Assembly: GCA_024699495.1 (NCBI GenBank)
Contig: JAILPK010000030.1
Span: 22,881 to 86,880, forward strand
Origin: Bacteroidaceae bacterium
GTDB taxonomy: Bacteria > Bacteroidota > Bacteroidia > Bacteroidales > Bacteroidaceae
DNA: 64,000 nt
Direction: 5' to 3'
Shown here piece by piece: positions 59,073 through 64,000 of the stretch. Under the pieces are notes generated by a model. It was not told the DNA's origin and ran no database searches. It worked only from the letters and a program-made list of their open reading frames with translations. Each line of letters starts with the position of its first letter. Position 1 is the first letter of the stretch. Position numbers and translations under genes: made by a program.

Positions 59073-60020
59073 TTATTTATGACATGTGCGTTCCCAATCA
59101 TTTATATAAAGTATAGAATGATTTGCCTCTTGACTATTTTCGACTTTTGTTCCATCAAACATTAGTTCGCATAAATGGTCACCTTTATTGTCACATAATT
59201 CGAACCTTCCATGTTTTTTGTCAATGGAAAGAAACTGATATTTGTTGTCCCTTTTAATACTATATATTTTTACTATCTGCTGATTACATTTATTTAAATC
59301 CTCAAGTTCCTGCTCATGATGGTAATAATTCAATTCGCATATTTTGGAACCAATTTCTTTAGCATAGGAAATCCTTTCACCGCTTTCGGCTTTATGATCC
59401 ATAATAAGACTATAAAACTTTGATACAACTTCTTGAGCACTAAGCCTATCAATATCAACAGATGTTATATATTGTTTCTCCAAATGTTCCAACCCACTTA
59501 TAGAATCTGGATTACCCTTAAGTTTTTGCAGTTCTTGGCGTAAAATCTCTATTACTTTGTCATAACAAGGGAAAATATCATTTACAGAGTTGCTCCAATC
59601 TATTTTATCTGGATTATTCCAGAACCATTGGTAATGCCATTTGTCTATAGTAGATTTGTCATAAATATAATCTGATTTTGGACATCCAACACACTTAAAT
59701 CCACCTAATGTCCTAGGCGTAGGCTTATTTTCGAATTTATCTGTTTCTACAATTTTAAGTGGTGTGAATAGACGATTTGAGGAGAGAAAAAGCTTTTCGT
59801 AAGCTATACTTCTGGCTCCTTTCCAATAGTCATTTTTTTGATTAAAACCATGTGCATGGAACAACTCCCATTCTTCACTATCGTAATATAGTTTATCTTT
59901 ACATTTAGATGCTTCTTCTAGCATGAAGACGAAATCATCAACTGCATAATTTATATTATGCTCATGAACATGAGGGAATGCCCCTCTTTTATCTAAAAGA
60001 ATACTTCCACTAACCTTCAT
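59073..60020 (-). CDS. Unrecognised protein coupled to the AAA ATPase
   Basis: This protein of about 315 residues matches no family I can name. The start MKVSGSILLDKRGAFPHVHEHNINYAVDDFVF contains a His-rich HVHEH stretch; the middle has FKCVGCPKSDYIYDK with a CxxC pair (too little to call a zinc finger) and a Trp-rich part (DKWHYQWFWNNPDKIDW); the second half is helical with a terminal beta-rich section. An alternative start at 60044 adds 8 residues. The ATG at 60020 overlaps the ATPase stop by 11 bases, so the pair is translationally coupled. Base composition is AT-rich like the ATPase and unlike hsdR. By position it is the third component of a DUF262-ATPase-unknown cassette; an effector or adaptor role is inferred. 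Confidence 0.75.
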   Translation of the reverse strand: MKVSGSILLDKRGAFPHVHEHNINYAVDDFVFMLEEASKCKDKLYYDSEEWELFHAHGFNQKNDYWKGARSIAYEKLFLSSNRLFTPLKIVETDKFENKPTPRTLGGFKCVGCPKSDYIYDKSTIDKWHYQWFWNNPDKIDWSNSVNDIFPCYDKVIEILRQELQKLKGNPDSISGLEHLEKQYITSVDIDRLSAQEVVSKFYSLIMDHKAESGERISYAKEIGSKICELNYYHHEQELEDLNKCNQQIVKIYSIKRDNKYQFLSIDKKHGRFELCDNKGDHLCELMFDGTKVENSQEANHSILYINDWERTCHK

Positions 60021-61122
60021 GATGCTCAATACGTTTGCGTCCAAACTTCGTCAGTTCAAACATATCTTGTCTTACTTGATCAAAGAAATCAACAGGGAAT
60101 TCATCTAGGTTTCCCCATTCGTCCATTCCAAACTCCATGATGTTCTTCTCTCCATCTTTGTCTTGGAAGAAGTATATTGTCATGTCTTCATGCGACATTT
60201 CTGTTTTACCCTCTATAATCATTCTGCGGATACCATTGACAATGTGCTCACTATGTGTTTCAATAATGATGCGTACACCTGCAGCCGCCATACGAGCAAG
60301 GAAATATCCCATATTCGACTGAGCCTTAGCATGGAGGTGGGCCTCTGGGTTCTCCACTATCAGAATTCCACCCTCTGGAACTATCAAACCGCTTACAAGG
60401 ATTGGAAGGGCATAAGTTATACCAAAACCTACATTTGGAGCCACATCATTCCTTTCTTTAAGTTTATACATTTGAGTTCCTGTTTTCTCTACGCGTATTG
60501 CTATACCTGGAAAAACATAGTTGCACCACTCATCCAGCTGAATAAGTAGTTTTGATTTATCTGAAGTATAAAGAGATCTTGATGAAAAAACGTCATCATT
60601 CTGATGATTAGAGAAAACATCACCTACATTACTGCCATGACAATCACATAATTCGTTATAATCAGTTTCCAGATACTCATAATGTGGTGCCTTACGGTCT
60701 GCACATAAATAAGTAAATCCGTTGCAAAATACGCCTTTTAGCTCTGTTTTCTTTTCTGATGACATAGAGAATTGAACAGATTTCACACTGTCATCTTCAT
60801 TATTATCAGCATCAACTCCATAATCTATGTTACACAAAGAAAATGTAATATTGCCTGTTTTTGTTTGTCTATTAATGATGTCATTGTAACTGCCCAGTTC
60901 TAAAGCATATTTTTTATTCATCAGAGATAGAGGTATAATCCCAGATTCTGTATTATCAACAGTGGTTTCCGAAAGGAGTTTTGCTAACAATAATGACTGA
61001 ATCACAGAACTTTTACCAGCTGAGTTCGCGCCTGTAAGCAATGTAATATTGTTGAGGCTGAAGGTGTGCTTTTCCTCGAAGCACTTATAGCCTTCAATTG
61101 TGAGTTTTATCTTATCCATCAT
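60010..61122 (-). CDS. AAA family ATPase (DUF3696-like)
   Basis: This 370-residue protein is an ABC/SMC-type AAA ATPase as found in OLD-like and other defence proteins. Walker A is GANSAGKSS (31-39), preceded by IEGYKCFEEKHTFSLNNITLL, and Walker B is ILIVENPEAHLHAKAQ near residue 250, with a switch histidine in IIIETHSEHIVNGIRR. The C-terminal block WGNLDEFPVDFFDQVRQDMFEL resembles DUF3696. There is no TOPRIM nuclease domain, unlike Gabija or OLD. It overlaps the upstream DUF262 gene by 4 bases and the downstream unknown gene by 11, so all three are coupled. It likely powers or senses in a defence module; the effector is not evident here. Confidence 0.87.
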   Translation of the reverse strand: MMDKIKLTIEGYKCFEEKHTFSLNNITLLTGANSAGKSSVIQSLLLAKLLSETTVDNTESGIIPLSLMNKKYALELGSYNDIINRQTKTGNITFSLCNIDYGVDADNNEDDSVKSVQFSMSSEKKTELKGVFCNGFTYLCADRKAPHYEYLETDYNELCDCHGSNVGDVFSNHQNDDVFSSRSLYTSDKSKLLIQLDEWCNYVFPGIAIRVEKTGTQMYKLKERNDVAPNVGFGITYALPILVSGLIVPEGGILIVENPEAHLHAKAQSNMGYFLARMAAAGVRIIIETHSEHIVNGIRRMIIEGKTEMSHEDMTIYFFQDKDGEKNIMEFGMDEWGNLDEFPVDFFDQVRQDMFELTKFGRKRIEHHEG

Positions 61123-62480
61123 TTTATTAAATATTTATCTAGTAAATCTTTCTTTAGTCTCTCAAAAGTGTATAATAAGTTTGCTTTATGAGTGGTACTT
61201 GTTGTTATCTTTTTTAATAATTCTGTATCATTTTCCAGCAGTTCACCAAGTTCATTGGTCAAGTTTACGCCCTCTGACACTTTCTCTTTGTAATCGTCAT
61301 AATGATGGGCAAGTAACACAGAAAGAGCAAGCATCAGTGATTTATTAATAGAATTTTTCTTGTTTTTATGGTTGGGCTTTCTGAATGAATATTTACCGAA
61401 CAAATCGTATGCCATTTGCATACTTTTCTGGAAAATGACTTTATACTTCTCCAACTCGTTTTGGGGGAGATTATTCAAAGTCTCAACATACCTGTCAAGC
61501 GAATCTCTTAATTCTCCTTTGTATTCGCCTATAGGGTTTTCTTCTGAATATTGACCGTAAAAATAGATAAAGCGCAGGGCAGACTCTTGGGCCGCCATGC
61601 GAGTATCCTTGACACTGTTATTTGTGGCTTTCTTAAACTCAACAGATGCAACCATATCCCTGAGTAACGCTTGAAGGGGTGGTCTTGACAAGCAGTTTCT
61701 TATTTCCTGGTCATTAAGTGTCTTTCCTCCTGTATTTAGCCTGCGGAATAAGTCAAATTTCAGCGCATTAGGAGAACGATAGTCTATTACAAAGCACATT
61801 ATCTGTGTCTGACGGAATCTTCTATATTGCAATATAGGCAATATCCCTTTTAGTTCAGAATACTTCTTTCCGTTGCAATTCTTAAAGTATTCCATGTTGC
61901 ATAGTACAAGTTCGTCGTTCATAAAACGTTGAATTGTGGTGATTCTCTGTAAACCATCAACGATCGTAAGTCTTCCATCTGAATACTGACTCAAATAAAT
62001 AGAAGGAAGTGGCAAACCAAGTAGAATTGATTCTATCAGTTTACTTTGGCGTGTTCTATCCCACACAAAATGACGCTGAAAACTAGGAGAGACTTCTAGA
62101 TCACCATCCTTGATTAACTCCATTATAGTACTAATGGAAAAAGGTTTGTTCTCTACATAAATCTCGTCTGGACCATATCCTGGCTTCTCAGTACGTTTTT
62201 CTACATCGTCGACGAGTTCTATACCTTCTGAGAGAGCTGCTATATACTCCTCAGACAAACCTAACAAACGTTCATCTCTTATTTCGTCTGGTTCTTCGAA
62301 AACATTGCTGTTTCTGATGGTAAATACTTTTTTTTCCGAATCCGTCTTTAAGGGATATTCTACTACTCCTGAGAGGTCGGAAAATCCTTTAAGACAAAGA
62401 CCATCATCTTTCTTTACTAATTTGAAAGTCGTTTCGCTCGGTTCACCTTTGATAGTGAAATTTACTTCTAATTGAGCCAT
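61119..62480 (-). CDS. DUF262 domain protein (GmrS-like, no HNH part)
   Basis: This 453-residue protein has an N-terminal region of about 110 residues that is not recognised, then a DUF262 domain with SPSFQRHFVWDRTRQSKLIESILLGLPLPSIYL and LTIVDGLQRITTIQ (DGLQR at 175-179), followed by FRRLNTGGKTLNDQEIRNC. Unlike the GmrSD-type protein at 54067, it has no HNH/DUF1524 module at the C terminus, so it probably acts with partners. It lies 22 bases after hsdS and overlaps the AAA ATPase start by 4 bases. It belongs to the AT-rich cassette. A nucleotide-dependent regulator or a target recogniser is inferred. Confidence 0.82.
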   Translation of the reverse strand: MAQLEVNFTIKGEPSETTFKLVKKDDGLCLKGFSDLSGVVEYPLKTDSEKKVFTIRNSNVFEEPDEIRDERLLGLSEEYIAALSEGIELVDDVEKRTEKPGYGPDEIYVENKPFSISTIMELIKDGDLEVSPSFQRHFVWDRTRQSKLIESILLGLPLPSIYLSQYSDGRLTIVDGLQRITTIQRFMNDELVLCNMEYFKNCNGKKYSELKGILPILQYRRFRQTQIMCFVIDYRSPNALKFDLFRRLNTGGKTLNDQEIRNCLSRPPLQALLRDMVASVEFKKATNNSVKDTRMAAQESALRFIYFYGQYSEENPIGEYKGELRDSLDRYVETLNNLPQNELEKYKVIFQKSMQMAYDLFGKYSFRKPNHKNKKNSINKSLMLALSVLLAHHYDDYKEKVSEGVNLTNELGELLENDTELLKKITTSTTHKANLLYTFERLKKDLLDKYLIK

Positions 62481-62502
62481 AATAAATATTATTAATTGTT
62501 TA

Positions 62503-63765
62503 TCATTTATTCTTTATTTGTAATTCTCTGCTCATCAGCTTCGGAAGCAAGCGGTCGCGGGCTTCGGAAAGAAGGCGGATTTGAACTCTGTAATCAGAAA
62601 TGCTCTTCTGTATGATTTCTAATTCCTTTATTGTAAAACTTACAGGAGGTACTAAAACTTCATGTTTCAAGAACTCTTGAAAGTCAAAGTTATTAATGCC
62701 ATTTGCTCCATTTTTCTTGAATTTTTGCATTCGACTCCCATTATGCATATCTTGAAATTCAGAAAACAATATTATAGAAATGCGATAGTCAATAGGCCGC
62801 AGAAACTTGCAAAAGCTGGCACATATAACACGTTTTCCATATTGTTTAATCAAATTATCATCAATACGCAGGGTTCGCCCTACATTATTAATATTACCAT
62901 TAGACAGTTCAAGAATAATGTCATTAACTTCTAAATGTTTATTGAGAATTTCTTTTTCTGTATGAAACCTTATTGGTAAATCATCAAAGACTCCACCTTT
63001 AATTTTATCTATATCTGTACCTCTTATGACAGAAGCTTGAATTACGTTAGAACCTGTTGAAGAATCCTTTCCCCAACCACCGTTCATATGCGAAATGAGC
63101 ATATCTCCAACCCTTTTCTTCTCCCACCCCTCAGGCACACCATCAACAATCTTGGTGTTTTCGTGGCCTGGGAAGTGGAGGTCAACGAACCATTCCTTAT
63201 AGAGTCGCTGCGCTGCTTCCTCCAACAACTTTATCTGCTTCTGATAGTTCTCTATCAAAGAGTCGTAGCGGGAAAGGATAGTGGCAATCTCTTTTTGTTT
63301 TTCAATATCAGGCACATTGACTTCACAACTACCTAATCTTGATTGACTGAGATTTTGTATGTTTGCTCCGACAGCGGTTCCTGTCATTGACTTTTTAAAT
63401 TGCCTCGTTCTAAACAGATAATTGAAAAAAACAGGATCAAATAACTTCTTGTCTTTAAGACGTAGTTTTATGCAGAATCCAGAATAGGTTACTGGGATAT
63501 CTCTATCAATCATCATGCACCTACCCACCAACTCTTTATTACCATTAGAACGAACAAATACAATATCTCCTTTTTCCAAATAATCTCCACTTTTTACGAC
63601 TTTGGAATCAACTTCTTGAAGCGAATCATAATCTGGATGTATTCTGTTTTTGAAGTCGGATACGCCAATTAATTTCACCCCTGAAGTATAGGCTGACTTA
63701 TCAAAGTTAATACCATTACTCAGAGATGAAATCTCATTAAGTTTATAGCATTTCCACTCACTCAT
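62503..63765 (-). CDS. hsdS: Type I restriction enzyme specificity subunit
   Basis: This 420-residue protein reads the target sequence for a type I restriction-modification system. It has two target-recognition domains, about residues 1-155 and 215-370, each followed by a helical conserved region (IEKQKEIATILSRYDSLIENYQKQIKLLEEAAQRLYKEWFVDLHFPG and VQIRLLSEARDRLLPKLMSREL). By hand count, conserved regions are clearly more GC-rich than the recognition domains (for example 30/60 and 33/60 against 18/60 and 21/60), the usual result of domain exchange. Its start overlaps the partial upstream gene by 4 bases. The hsdM subunit is not in the window. Confidence 0.94.
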   Translation of the reverse strand: MSEWKCYKLNEISSLSNGINFDKSAYTSGVKLIGVSDFKNRIHPDYDSLQEVDSKVVKSGDYLEKGDIVFVRSNGNKELVGRCMMIDRDIPVTYSGFCIKLRLKDKKLFDPVFFNYLFRTRQFKKSMTGTAVGANIQNLSQSRLGSCEVNVPDIEKQKEIATILSRYDSLIENYQKQIKLLEEAAQRLYKEWFVDLHFPGHENTKIVDGVPEGWEKKRVGDMLISHMNGGWGKDSSTGSNVIQASVIRGTDIDKIKGGVFDDLPIRFHTEKEILNKHLEVNDIILELSNGNINNVGRTLRIDDNLIKQYGKRVICASFCKFLRPIDYRISIILFSEFQDMHNGSRMQKFKKNGANGINNFDFQEFLKHEVLVPPVSFTIKELEIIQKSISDYRVQIRLLSEARDRLLPKLMSRELQIKNK

Positions 63766-64000
63766 ACCTCCCCCTCCTTTCTTTCTAACATCTCGTTATA
63801 TAGTGCCAGTCCTTTAACGGTCAGCAGGTACTTCTGACGTGGATGACGGGGTTTGTCTTGATAGAGCAGACGGACATAGCCCTCTGCGATAGCAGGCAAC
63901 AGATAAAGGTTCAAGAAATTATCTCTACCCTTGAGTTGTAAGCCTGTCATTATCTCTTTCGCAGACAGTTGTTGGAATTCTATAACTTTAATAATACCAA
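63762..64000 (-). CDS. Partial winged-helix C terminus (RecG/Fic/AlbA-type protein)
   Basis: The frame is open to the right edge, so the N terminus lies outside. The visible 78 residues include KEIMTGLQLKGRDNFLNLYLLPAIAEGYV, then LLYQDKPRHPRQKYLLTVKGLALYNEML, a winged-helix module commonly found at the C terminus of Fic, AlbA_2 and RecG-like proteins in type I restriction loci. It ends overlapping hsdS by 4 bases (ATGA), so it is coupled to it. The full protein and its role cannot be assigned from this fragment. Confidence 0.65.
   Translation of the reverse strand, partial: GIIKVIEFQQLSAKEIMTGLQLKGRDNFLNLYLLPAIAEGYVRLLYQDKPRHPRQKYLLTVKGLALYNEMLERKEGEV

Noticed and set aside
60010..61122. Gabija or OLD-type nuclease
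   Set aside because: The ATPase ends with a DUF3696-like block and has no TOPRIM domain, and no UvrD-like helicase is adjacent.

Overview
The window is a chromosomal segment of a Bacteroidales bacterium, probably from the Prevotellaceae/Muribaculaceae side (family-level placement is inference). Four things support this: most 5' regions carry the Bacteroidetes sigma-factor promoter (TTTG/TTG, a gap of about 19-23, then TAnnTTTG) with weak or absent Shine-Dalgarno sequences; SecD and SecF are fused; NusA is short and lacks the C-terminal acidic repeats; and there are Bacteroidetes-type families (DUF2723 membrane protein, SpmA-SpmB fusion, Wzi, GH84).

Layout. 1-4.8 kb: end of rpoB and complete rpoC. 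5-15 kb: HU, a rhomboid protease, a membrane-anchored EEP-fold phosphodiesterase, SecDF, a XerC/D recombinase, an OmpA/TPR lipoprotein and a thioredoxin-fold lipoprotein without CxxC. 15-20 kb (minus): DUF2723 protein, polysaccharide deacetylase and QueH. 20-24.5 kb (minus): Wzi, a lipocalin-like lipoprotein, a membrane-tethered winged-helix regulator and DUF418 in one tight operon. 24.5-30 kb: recO, tRNA-Glu, rpsT, gyrB, mannose-1-phosphate guanylyltransferase, ung. 30-40 kb: GH84 and GH16 hydrolases, purU, nadB, a PBP4-type peptidase, an EamA transporter and an SGNH esterase. 40-45 kb: rimP-nusA-infB-cvpA. 45-49 kb: leuC-leuD-LeuA/CimA-like-NUDIX. 49.5-53 kb: SpmAB fusion, then NfeD, a 30-codon membrane microprotein and flotillin. 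53.28 kb: a tRNA with CAT anticodon.

From the tRNA to the right edge lies a defence island, all on the minus strand and apparently one transcript that enters from beyond the window: a partial winged-helix protein, hsdS, a translationally coupled cassette of three AT-rich genes (DUF262 protein, DUF3696-like AAA ATPase, unrecognised 315-aa protein), hsdR, a GmrSD-type DUF262/DUF1524 nuclease, a coupled but frameshifted small gene, and an orphan 153-aa ORF that runs into the tRNA terminator. hsdM is not in the window. The cassette inserted between hsdS and hsdR is the best candidate for an under-described system.

Three intergenic regions (about 4.98, 30.1 and 37.75 kb) carry short degenerate direct repeats with a period near 22-23 bases. 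Several commonly predicted starts fall inside promoters and were moved downstream.
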